From contig CAZPZD010000037.1 of the NCBI GenBank assembly GCA_964590515.1, positions 1 through 24,472 of the forward strand: a stretch of DNA of 24,472 nt. Direction: 5' to 3'. Each line of letters begins with the position of its first letter. Positions within the stretch are counted from its first letter, which is position 1. Below are positions 7,480 to 14,620 of this stretch, piece by piece. The notes under the pieces were generated by a model. It did not search any database and was not told the DNA's origin. It worked only from the letters and a program-made list of their open reading frames with translations. Position numbers and translations under genes: made by a program. This DNA is from JADFRG01 sp964590515 (GTDB lineage: Bacteria; Chloroflexota; Anaerolineae; Anaerolineales; E44-bin32).

Positions 7480-10281
7480 TTACCCCAGCCCGACCCTCAG
7501 CCGGGTCAGGCCTCCCAGCAGATCACGACCCAAATGAAAGCGGATCACTTTTCGCCCGCCCTGCTCCAAAGCTCGGCGGTCCCCGATCGCCTGGGCCGCC
7601 TTGAGCACGCCGAAGCTGATCGAGGAGTCCGGCTGACCTGGCACATCCGGTATCGCTGCATCCCGCGGATCATCGGCTGTAATCTGGATGAAGAGACCGG
7701 CGCCCGCGTCTCCTTTGTGCAGCTGGCCGGTGGAGTGCAGGTAGCGCGGGCCGTAGCCCAGGGTGGTTGCCAGGCACGTATGATCTCGCAGCGCACGTCG
7801 CAGAGCCTGGAGCTCGGCCTCGAGTTCCGCGGTCGGTGGCAGGTAGGCCTGCAGTGCGAGATAGGATCGAGGTTCGGCTCGGGCGACAAAGCCGGCCAGC
7901 GCCCGCTGGGCATCCACGAACCCGTTTGCGCCGAACACCGAGAGTTCTCCGTCCACCCCCCGCGGTTCTTCCTTCGGTAGGCTCCCGTCCCGAGTGTAGG
8001 CCGCGACCAGATCCCGCGCCTGGATCTTGGCTGCCTCGACGTTCGGCTGATTGAATGGGTGGATCCCCAACCGGTGCCCCGCGATCGCAATTGCCAGCTC
8101 CCATAAGAAAAACTGCCCGCCCAGATCGTAGCGATCCTTCAATCGCACTCGAAGGACCGGAAGCCCTGCGGCTTCCAGCCGATTGACCTCGGGTTCCAGT
8201 GTCGCATCGCCATCCAGCCTCAGATAGACGAACGCCCGATCCGGCCCATAATTTTCCGGAGCCTCGACCGCTTCCCCGACGACCGGCAGAATTCCCTTCC
8301 CCGTTTTCCCGGTGCTCTCGGCGATCAATTGTTCAAGCCAATCGCCGAAGCTGCGGATGGCAGGTGAGGCCACCAGGGTCAGTTTGTCCCTTCCCGCCTT
8401 TGCCAGTTCGGCAACCGCCACTCCCAGCCAGGCGGCCGGGCTGTCGGCAGCCTGCACGCAGGAGTCCGACCCGCAGGCAGCTGCCAGCGCTCGACCAAGC
8501 AACATTGGCAGATCGATGCCGATCAGGGCGGCCGGCACCAATCCAAAAAACGACAGAGCTGAATAACGGCCTCCGATCGCTGGATCGTTGAGGAACACCT
8601 CCCGAAAGTCGAACTGCTCCGCCAGCTCTGCCAGCTGGCTGCCGGGGTCGGTGATGGCGACAAAATGTGCACCGGCCCGACCGGCCCGGTCGGCGGCGGC
8701 CACCTGGTTATAGAAGAACTTGAACAACGAAAGGGTTTCGACGGTGCTGCCGGACTTGGTGGAAACGACATAGAGCGTGCGAGCCGGGTCTTGGGCTTCG
8801 GAGCAGCCAAGCACCGCGGCCGGGTCTGTGCTGTCGAGCACTGCCAGATCGAGGAATCCGGCTTGAACCCCGAAGGTCTTGCGCAGCACCTCGGGAGCCA
8901 GACTCGATCCGCCCATCCCCAGCAGCACCGCCTGGGTGTATCCATCCGCCCGGGCCGCAATGGTCAGGGCCCGCAGCAGATGCAGGTTGTCCTGCATTAC
9001 TTCCACGGTGTGCAGCCACCCGAGCCGATTGGCGATCTCGGCCGGGTCTACACTCCAGACCGTGTGGTCGTGAGCCCAGATGCGGGGCAGGATCCGGCCG
9101 GCCGCTAGCTCGGCGAGCGCGTCCGAAACGACCTGCTCATGCTCGCCGAGGTTTCCTGCAACGGGCTGCCAGTTGATCAGCAGCCGCTCGCGTTTCTCGG
9201 CGATGGCTTCCATCAATGCTGTGAAGGATTTCACAAAGGCCGCAACCCCCTGCTCCTGCAAGTCTTGGGTGATCTCGCCAAGATCAACCCCCAGCTCGGC
9301 GAGCGCCTGCAGTTGCTCTTCGGCCTGCCGGACGCCCCGGTCAAGCGTGCGGGCAACGGTCCCGTGGTTGAGGAAGGCCTGCAGGGTCGCCGGAGGCGCG
9401 GTGTTCACGGTCTCCGATCCGATCAGCCCATCCAGGTAGAGCGTGTCGGGATAGGTCGGGTTTTTGGTGCCGGTGCTCGCCCATAGCGGCCGTTGGGGCC
9501 GGGCTCCCTCGGCTGCCAGGCGAACCCAGCGCGGCTCCGAGAATACCTGACGGAAATAACTGTAGGCCACCTTGGCGTTGGCGATCGCGATTTTCCCCAT
9601 CAGGCTGTCCGCCTGCTCGGCTCGAGCCCCAACCGCGGCGAGCGCCGCGTCCACCGCGGTGTCGACCCGGCTGACAAAGAACGAGGCCACGGAGGCGACA
9701 TTGAGCCTGCCAGACCCTGCGGCCAGCCGATCTTCCAGGCCGGCCAGGTAAGCTTCCACCACCGATTGGTAATTATCCAAGGAAAAGATCAGCGTGATAT
9801 TGACGTTGATCCCGGCCGCGGTCAGGGCCCGGATGGCAGGCAGGCCCTCGGAGGTCGCCGGCACCTTGATCATGATGTTCGGACGACCGAGAAGCTCGAA
9901 CAGCCGCTTGGCCTCCAGGATCGTCCCCGCCGTGTCGTAAGCCAGGGTCGGGCTGACCTCCAGGCTCACATAGCCATCCAGGCCGTTCGTCTCAGCGTAG
10001 ACCGGTTGCAGCAGGTCGGCGGTGCGGGCAATGTCCGCCAGCACCAGGGTCTCGTAGATCTGGGGCACTTCTTCTCCTTCGTCCACCAGATTGCGCAGGG
10101 CCACGTCGTAGTCGACGCTGCCTGCGATAGCCTTCTCGAAAATCGTGGGGTTGGATGTGACTCCGCGGATTCCGGTCTGGATCAGCTCAGCCAGTTCGCC
10201 CGAATCCAACAAGGCCCGACGGAGGTTGGCGTACCAGATGGACTGGCCGAGCTCGGCCAGCTCTTGCAGTTTCGTGCGCAC
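7480..10281 (-). CDS. tal-pgi: Bifunctional transaldolase / phosphoglucose isomerase fusion
   Basis: One 933-residue chain with two enzyme domains. The transaldolase domain is about 1-365, with SGELAELIQTGIRGVTSNPTIF split around residues 27-48 and the Schiff-base Lys139 in IMIKVPATSEG. The glucose-6-phosphate isomerase domain is about 380-933, with GMGGSSLAPEVL near 455-466, STKSGSTVETL near 505-515 and GGRYSALSFFG near 570-580. Transaldolase exchanges a dihydroxyacetone unit between sugar phosphates, and PGI turns its fructose-6-phosphate product into glucose-6-phosphate, the substrate of Zwf. The fusion therefore closes the oxidative cycle. Such fusions are known in several bacterial phyla, including Chloroflexota. 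The GTG start (10279-10281) has no strong ribosome site and lies 26 nt after the ABC permease stop. Confidence 0.96.
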   Translation of the reverse strand: MRTKLQELAELGQSIWYANLRRALLDSGELAELIQTGIRGVTSNPTIFEKAIAGSVDYDVALRNLVDEGEEVPQIYETLVLADIARTADLLQPVYAETNGLDGYVSLEVSPTLAYDTAGTILEAKRLFELLGRPNIMIKVPATSEGLPAIRALTAAGINVNITLIFSLDNYQSVVEAYLAGLEDRLAAGSGRLNVASVASFFVSRVDTAVDAALAAVGARAEQADSLMGKIAIANAKVAYSYFRQVFSEPRWVRLAAEGARPQRPLWASTGTKNPTYPDTLYLDGLIGSETVNTAPPATLQAFLNHGTVARTLDRGVRQAEEQLQALAELGVDLGEITQDLQEQGVAAFVKSFTALMEAIAEKRERLLINWQPVAGNLGEHEQVVSDALAELAAGRILPRIWAHDHTVWSVDPAEIANRLGWLHTVEVMQDNLHLLRALTIAARADGYTQAVLLGMGGSSLAPEVLRKTFGVQAGFLDLAVLDSTDPAAVLGCSEAQDPARTLYVVSTKSGSTVETLSLFKFFYNQVAAADRAGRAGAHFVAITDPGSQLAELAEQFDFREVFLNDPAIGGRYSALSFFGLVPAALIGIDLPMLLGRALAAACGSDSCVQAADSPAAWLGVAVAELAKAGRDKLTLVASPAIRSFGDWLEQLIAESTGKTGKGILPVVGEAVEAPENYGPDRAFVYLRLDGDATLEPEVNRLEAAGLPVLRVRLKDRYDLGGQFFLWELAIAIAGHRLGIHPFNQPNVEAAKIQARDLVAAYTRDGSLPKEEPRGVDGELSVFGANGFVDAQRALAGFVARAEPRSYLALQAYLPPTAELEAELQALRRALRDHTCLATTLGYGPRYLHSTGQLHKGDAGAGLFIQITADDPRDAAIPDVPGQPDSSISFGVLKAAQAIGDRRALEQGGRKVIRFHLGRDLLGGLTRLRVGLG

Positions 10282-10307
10282 GCGGTGATTTCCGGGCGGA
10301 AGCCCGC

Positions 10308-11096
10308 TCAGTCCTGCTTGCTGAATAGCCAGACGGCCGGCACCAGGAAGACAATTCCAAAGCCGAGCATGATCGCCACATCGGTCGTGATCGGGTGCAG
10401 CCGCAGGGCATCCATGAAAGCCTGGGGAACGCTCTCACGGAGGGCCACCTGGCGCAGCGGATCTACTCCGTAAGTCACGGGGTTGATCTTGGCAAGCACT
10501 TCCATCCAGATCGGAACTCCATTAAGTGGAAAGAAGGCCCCCGATAGGAAAAACATGGGCAGCATGATGAAGTTCATGATGACCTGGAAGCCTTCCATGG
10601 AGCGCTGCCGGGCGGCCACCAGGATTCCGAGCGCACTCATCACCAACGCCAGCAGCAGCATCAAGCCAATCAAGATCAGCGCTTGATCCAGAGTGAGCTT
10701 GATGCCCAAGAGCGGCGCGAAAAGGAGCACCAGGCTCCCCTGGAACATCGCCACGGTGCTGCCCCCAGCCAATTTGCCGAGAGCCACCGCCACTCGCGAA
10801 ACCGGGGCAACCATCACCTCTTTGAGAAAACCGAACTCCCGGTCCCACACGATTGAGACCGCGGCGAAGATCGCGGTGAACAACACCGCCATGGCCAGGA
10901 TCCCGGGAAACATGAACTGCTCGAACTTCAGGTTGCCGCCCGCCATTGCCCCCATCGCCGGCGAGAGACCGGCTCCGAACACGAAGAGGAACAGCAACGG
11001 CTGCCCCAGGGAAGCCACGATGCGAGCCCGGTTGCGGCTGAAGCGGATCACGTCCCGCAACCAGATGGTGTAGATGCCCTTCAGATTGTGCCTCAC
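10308..11096 (-). CDS. ABC-2 type exporter permease (DrrB/NodJ-like)
   Basis: Integral membrane subunit of 262 residues with about six hydrophobic segments, beginning near residues 24-44 and ending at FGIVFLVPAVWLF. The sequence WDREFGFLKEVMVAPVSR is the cytoplasmic loop typical of DrrB/NodJ permeases, and FFLSGAFFPLNGVPIWMEVLAKINPVTYGVDPLR is the family's C-terminal signature region (described here, positions about 188-221). The start is GTG at 11094-11096 with GGAGG 9 nt upstream. It follows the ATPase gene by 27 nt, and the two form one exporter. The family exports drugs, lipids or oligosaccharides; the substrate here is unknown. Confidence 0.93.
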   Translation of the reverse strand: MRHNLKGIYTIWLRDVIRFSRNRARIVASLGQPLLFLFVFGAGLSPAMGAMAGGNLKFEQFMFPGILAMAVLFTAIFAAVSIVWDREFGFLKEVMVAPVSRVAVALGKLAGGSTVAMFQGSLVLLFAPLLGIKLTLDQALILIGLMLLLALVMSALGILVAARQRSMEGFQVIMNFIMLPMFFLSGAFFPLNGVPIWMEVLAKINPVTYGVDPLRQVALRESVPQAFMDALRLHPITTDVAIMLGFGIVFLVPAVWLFSKQD

Positions 11097-11123
11097 CGTA
11101 GCTGTCCTCCGATCGCCGTCGCG

Positions 11124-12125
11124 CTAGCGCCGCGCTCCCCGGCCCCACATGCGGCCCCGCTGGCGCAGTCGCTCTTTGGGATCGGCCTCTTCCACCCGGA
11201 TAGCCCGCCCGGTTAGCTTGATGAATACGTCTTCCAGCGTCGGCCGGCGCAGATTGACGCTCAGAACTTCTACCGGTTTGGAACCGTTGGAGAAACTCTC
11301 GATGACCTTCGGGATGAAACGGTCTCCCCGCTCGGTTTCCACAATGAGCTGGCCCTCCGGCCCGGTGCGGGGCTCGATCTGATACTCCTGCTGGATCCGA
11401 GTTCGAGCCAATTCGTCGTTCGAGGTCCGCAGGGTGACGATGTCTCCGCCCACCAGACCTTTCAGGTTTTCCGGCGTGTCCACCGCCACCAGGTGCCCGT
11501 GGTCAATGATGGCAATCCGGTCGCAGTGTTCGGCCTCCTCCATATAGTGGGTCGTCATGAACATCGTGACGCCCCGCCCGTCACGCAGCTTGCCGAGGTA
11601 TTCCCAGATGTGGCGGCGAGTCTGCGGATCGAGGCCCAGGGTCGGCTCATCCAGGAACAGCACTTTCGGCCGGTGCAGCAGCCCGCGGGCGATCTCCAGC
11701 CGTCGCTTCATACCCCCCGAATAAGTGCGCACCAGATCGCGTGACTTATCGGCGAGGTCGACCAGCTGCATCAACTCATCGGACCGGCGGGCGAAGTCGC
11801 TGGCCGGAACGTTGTAGAGCATGGCGTGAAACCGTAGGTTTTCGTAAGCCGTGAGTTCTTCGTCCAGGCTCGCATCTTGGAAGATCACTCCAATCGAACT
11901 CCGGACCTGAGCCTGCTGCTCGGATACGTCGAAGCCGTTGACCTGGGCCCGGCCGGCCGTCGGCCGAAGCAGGGTGCACAGCATGTTGATGGTAGTGGTC
12001 TTGCCGGCACCGTTCGGTCCCAGGAATCCGAAGATTTCGTTCTCGAACACCTCGAATGAGATGCCGTCTACTGCGCTGGTGCTGCCAAATTTCCGGACGA
12101 GCGACTCAACCTGGATGGCGTTCAT
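11124..12125 (-). CDS. ABC exporter ATP-binding protein (DrrA/NodI-like)
   Basis: ATPase subunit paired with the permease that follows. From the ATG at 12123-12125 it has 333 residues; a longer frame to 12185 overlaps the upstream gene and adds nothing family-like. Walker A GPNGAGKT is at 36-43, the Q-loop Gln at 83, the signature YSGGMKRRLEIARGL from 135, Walker B VLFLDEP at about 155-161, and the switch His193 in TTHYMEEAEHCDR. The C-terminal part, with RRPTLEDVFIKLTGR, is the DUF4162-type extension of daunorubicin-resistance ATPases. It lies 26 nt downstream of the AlkZ-related gene, so the exporter is probably transcribed with the DinB/DUF385 group. Confidence 0.94.
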   Translation of the reverse strand: MNAIQVESLVRKFGSTSAVDGISFEVFENEIFGFLGPNGAGKTTTINMLCTLLRPTAGRAQVNGFDVSEQQAQVRSSIGVIFQDASLDEELTAYENLRFHAMLYNVPASDFARRSDELMQLVDLADKSRDLVRTYSGGMKRRLEIARGLLHRPKVLFLDEPTLGLDPQTRRHIWEYLGKLRDGRGVTMFMTTHYMEEAEHCDRIAIIDHGHLVAVDTPENLKGLVGGDIVTLRTSNDELARTRIQQEYQIEPRTGPEGQLIVETERGDRFIPKVIESFSNGSKPVEVLSVNLRRPTLEDVFIKLTGRAIRVEEADPKERLRQRGRMWGRGARR

Positions 12126-12151
12126 GCGGCTCAGCGATTCGCCGTGCGAGT

Positions 12152-13009
12152 TTACCACCTGGCCCGATCTGCCAGGGCCAACCACGGCTCGCGACCGCTG
12201 CCCACGCTAAGGCCGGCCTGCAGCAGTCCAGCGGCGAGCAACCCCTCCAGCGCCTGATCCAGTTCAGCCTTGCGCCAGCCGAACAGCTTACGTAGTTCGC
12301 CCGGCGGGGCGGCCCCCACGGATCGGAAATACAGCTCCAGCAGCCTCGCCCGCGCCTGTGGTTCAGTGATCTGCCGGGCCTCCTCCGGGATCTCAGGGAA
12401 GTGGCGGGGCACCAGGTCGTAGATGAAGGCGTAGTGCCAGGCACCGGCCTCTGCCACTCCGACCGGCAGGATCTTCATGTCGGTTTGCAGCTCCAGCAGC
12501 GCCCGATCGAACGAAGACTTGCCACCGTCGCTGGAGAGCCAGGCCGCTCGCCGCAGGGCAACCGTATCCAATGGTCCCTCCTTCAGCAACGCTTCGTAGA
12601 TTCGCTTGGCCTCCTGGGTCATCCGGCCCGCCTCGTACTGGATGAGGTAGTCCTCCTCCAGCGAGCCATAGTTCTCGGTGAGGGCGTAGAAGTATGGGGC
12701 GGCTTCGAGCGCGATCAGGGTCGCCTTCTTGCGCAGCAGCTTGGCGTAGTACCAGCGCCGTTTTCCCAGCAGGGAGTCCTTCCAGCCCCAGGTCACGTGC
12801 CCGGCGTCGTCGTGCTCGCTGGGGACTGGGCGATCACCCGCCACGGCCACCCACAGACTGGGCAGTTCCACCCCCTGGATCGGCCAAAAATAGACGAAGC
12901 CGCGTTTCCGGACGAAGGCGATCGCCTCGGCTCGAGTACGAATCGCGCCTGGGCGGTAGGATTTTCGCCGGAAGGCTTTGATCTGGCTCAGGGAGATGTC
13001 GCTGCCCAC
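12152..13009 (-). CDS. AlkZ/YcaQ-related winged-helix DNA-binding protein
   Basis: A protein of about 285 residues from the GTG at 13007-13009. It resembles the HTH_42 family that includes the E. coli interstrand-crosslink glycosylase AlkZ (YcaQ). Supporting segments are the N-terminal SLSQIKAFRRKS, then GFVYFWPIQGVELPSLW, and a C-terminal winged-helix stretch ending GELRKLFGWRKAELDQALEGLL. By eye, the AlkZ catalytic Q-x-D/Q site (in a V-Q-I-D-like segment) aligns with Val39-Tyr-Phe-Trp42, so the catalytic residues appear to be absent. Glycosylase activity is therefore doubtful, and a binding or regulatory role is possible. The start is uncertain: an open frame reaches 13126, but that overlaps DinB heavily, while the GTG gives only a 22-nt overlap. 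Confidence 0.7.
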   Translation of the reverse strand: MGSDISLSQIKAFRRKSYRPGAIRTRAEAIAFVRKRGFVYFWPIQGVELPSLWVAVAGDRPVPSEHDDAGHVTWGWKDSLLGKRRWYYAKLLRKKATLIALEAAPYFYALTENYGSLEEDYLIQYEAGRMTQEAKRIYEALLKEGPLDTVALRRAAWLSSDGGKSSFDRALLELQTDMKILPVGVAEAGAWHYAFIYDLVPRHFPEIPEEARQITEPQARARLLELYFRSVGAAPPGELRKLFGWRKAELDQALEGLLAAGLLQAGLSVGSGREPWLALADRARW

Positions 13010-13491
13010 TGAAGATAGATGATGAAGTCGAGGTCTCCCGGTGAGTGGCCGAAGCCGGTCAGCATAACTGCGGCTTCGCTGCGGTGCTGGGTGGCGTGGT
13101 TGACTTGCTGAAGCATCGGCTGCCACAACGGATACGACCGCGGCTCACCCTTGCTCGTGAAGTAGTTGATCACCTGCCCCAGCTTCGCCGAGTCAAGGGC
13201 GGCAAGGAACTTCTGGGTGTCCGCCTCGACTTCAGCCCAGCGGGCCCGCACCGCGGCCAGATAGGAAAAATCCTCTGGATCGAGGAGCACTCGAGGCGAG
13301 GTCCCGGTCCAGCGCATCAACCACATCCACTGACTGCTCAGCATGTGCACCAGAGTTTCATGCAGCGAGCTGTAGCTGGCGCCGACGTCAGCCCGAAACT
13401 GCGCGGGGCTGACCGCGGCGGCGGTGTCCAGAATTCGCTGGTTCGCCCAATCGCTATAACGGTACAGGGTGCGGACGAGTTCGACGATCAT
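12988..13491 (-). CDS. DinB/YfiT-type metal-dependent protein (copy 1)
   Basis: Four-helix-bundle protein of 167 residues. The three metal-ligand histidines of the family are placed as expected: His49 (ETLVHML), His132 (NHATQH) and His136 (QHRSE). DYSDWAN-type N-terminal spacing is also present (YRYSDWANQR). Members of this superfamily include thiol-S-transferases that use bacillithiol or mycothiol, and many uncharacterised proteins; the exact reaction here is unknown. Its ATG (13489-13491) overlaps the stop of the DUF385 gene as ATGA, so the two are translationally coupled. It matches the second DinB copy at about 97 of the first 160 positions by hand count, without gaps. Confidence 0.9.
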   Translation of the reverse strand: MIVELVRTLYRYSDWANQRILDTAAAVSPAQFRADVGASYSSLHETLVHMLSSQWMWLMRWTGTSPRVLLDPEDFSYLAAVRARWAEVEADTQKFLAALDSAKLGQVINYFTSKGEPRSYPLWQPMLQQVNHATQHRSEAAVMLTGFGHSPGDLDFIIYLQWAATSP

Positions 13492-13928
13492 TTTGGGTGC
13501 TCCGGTTCGAGGAGCACCACCGGGATTGGCCGTTCAGTGCGCCGCTGATACTCGGTGTAGGCGGGATCGAGCTCGACCGCCTTGGCCCACAAGCGGTCCC
13601 GCTCCTCTCCGGCGGCGTCCCGAGCCAGAACCCGAATCCGATCCGGGCCCACTTGAGCCACCGCGGCCGGATTGGCCTTGAGGTTGAGGTACCAATGCGG
13701 GTTGCGCGGTTCGCCGGCGTGGGAAGCGATGACAACGACCATCCCCGGCTCTTGAAAGTAGTACAGCATCACCTCCCGTGGTCGGCCACTGACCCGGCCG
13801 GTTGTAGTCAGCTGCAACACCGGAATCCCAAATAGGCTGGAACCGAGCCTCCCACCGCTGAGCCGAAAAGCCCCACGGTGCACTCCCCACGCCCACTCCA
13901 CGAGCCTGGTCCGCCGAACAGCAGCCAC
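13488..13928 (-). CDS. F420-type deazaflavin-dependent oxidoreductase (DUF385/nitroreductase family)
   Basis: A 146-residue beta-barrel oxidoreductase of the Ddn/DUF385 group, which uses reduced cofactor F420 to reduce electrophiles such as nitro compounds, quinones or enones. The signature TTTGRVSGRPRE is at 41-52, preceded by GRLGSSLFGIPVLQL and followed by LYYF and NPHWYLNLKANP, all typical. The start is GTG at 13926-13928 with GAGGGAG just upstream. Longer reading to 14171 runs into the other DinB gene and is rejected. It is flanked by two DinB genes and overlaps the downstream one. Some DUF385 proteins bind other flavins or heme-like ligands, so F420 use is inferred from the family. Confidence 0.9.
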   Translation of the reverse strand: MAAVRRTRLVEWAWGVHRGAFRLSGGRLGSSLFGIPVLQLTTTGRVSGRPREVMLYYFQEPGMVVVIASHAGEPRNPHWYLNLKANPAAVAQVGPDRIRVLARDAAGEERDRLWAKAVELDPAYTEYQRRTERPIPVVLLEPEHPK

Positions 13929-14026
13929 CTGGCTCTCCCTCAGCGGATTAGCCGCGGCAGCGCCAGCGTCAGCAGCCGGAAGGTAGGCTCGTTTCCAAAC
14001 ACGCAGTGGCCCGCGGCCCGCTGAAA

Positions 14027-14536
14027 CTAGGGCCGCACTCCTTCCCCAATCTTGGCCAGATAGATCACGTAGTCCAGATCGCCCGGCGAGTACCCAAAGT
14101 TGGTCAGCATCACCGCCGCCTCGCTGCGGTGGGCAGTGGAGTGATTGAGCTGGTGAAACATCGGCCGCCACAGCGGATAGCTGCGCGGATGGCCCTCAGT
14201 GGTGGTGTACGAGATGACCTGTTGCAGCATCTGCTCATCGAGCCCGGCCACGAACGACTGCGTCTCCGCCTCGATTTCGGGCCAGCGGGCCCGGACCGAG
14301 GCCAGGTCATGGTAGTCCTTCGGGTTCAGCATCCGCGCCGGCGACCGCCCTCTCCATCGTTCGAGCCAGAGCCACTGTCCGCTCATCTGGTGCACGAGCG
14401 TGTTGCGGACCGACCCGTGGCTCGGCCCGGCGTCCCCGACGAATTGCTCAGGAGTCAGTTGCTCGGCGGTATCGAGGACTCTCCGGTTGGCCCAGTCCGA
14501 GTATTCATGCAGGCTGCGCAGGACTTCCAGGATCAT
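14027..14536 (-). CDS. DinB/YfiT-type metal-dependent protein (copy 2)
   Basis: A 169-residue paralogue of the DinB protein two genes downstream, with the ligand histidines at the same positions (His49 in NTLVHQM, His132 in NHSTAH, His136 in AHRSE). The ATG at 14534-14536 has AAAGGAG about 7 nt upstream, better than any start in the longer frame to 14797, which crosses the divergent gene. It is the first gene of the leftward cluster and lies 98 bp upstream of the DUF385 gene. Two copies around one reductase suggest a duplication within the operon followed by divergence (about 60% identity). The substrate is unknown. Confidence 0.9.
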   Translation of the reverse strand: MILEVLRSLHEYSDWANRRVLDTAEQLTPEQFVGDAGPSHGSVRNTLVHQMSGQWLWLERWRGRSPARMLNPKDYHDLASVRARWPEIEAETQSFVAGLDEQMLQQVISYTTTEGHPRSYPLWRPMFHQLNHSTAHRSEAAVMLTNFGYSPGDLDYVIYLAKIGEGVRP

Positions 14537-14556
14537 GGTGGCTCCTTTCGTCGGAC

Positions 14557-14585
14557 ATTGTAATCTGCTGGCTCGGTACGGTACC
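14557..14585 (-). promoter_or_regulatory. Candidate promoter and operator for the leftward DinB-exporter cluster
   Basis: On the minus strand a TACAAT hexamer lies at 14557-14562, about 20 nt before the DinB start. An 11-bp perfect palindrome, GGTACGGTACC, occupies 14575-14585, where the -35 element would be. No good TTGACA is present, so either the promoter needs an activator or the palindrome is a repressor site. The 84-bp gap also serves the divergent GT87 gene. This is a motif reading only. Confidence 0.3.
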
Positions 14586-14620
14586 ATCCAGGCGCATCCG
14601 GTGACAAAGGACGTCTCTCG

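Noticed and set aside
9493..10473. 326-codon plus-strand frame opposite tal-pgi
   Set aside because: Antisense to the transaldolase domain, with low-complexity Arg/Gln/His content.
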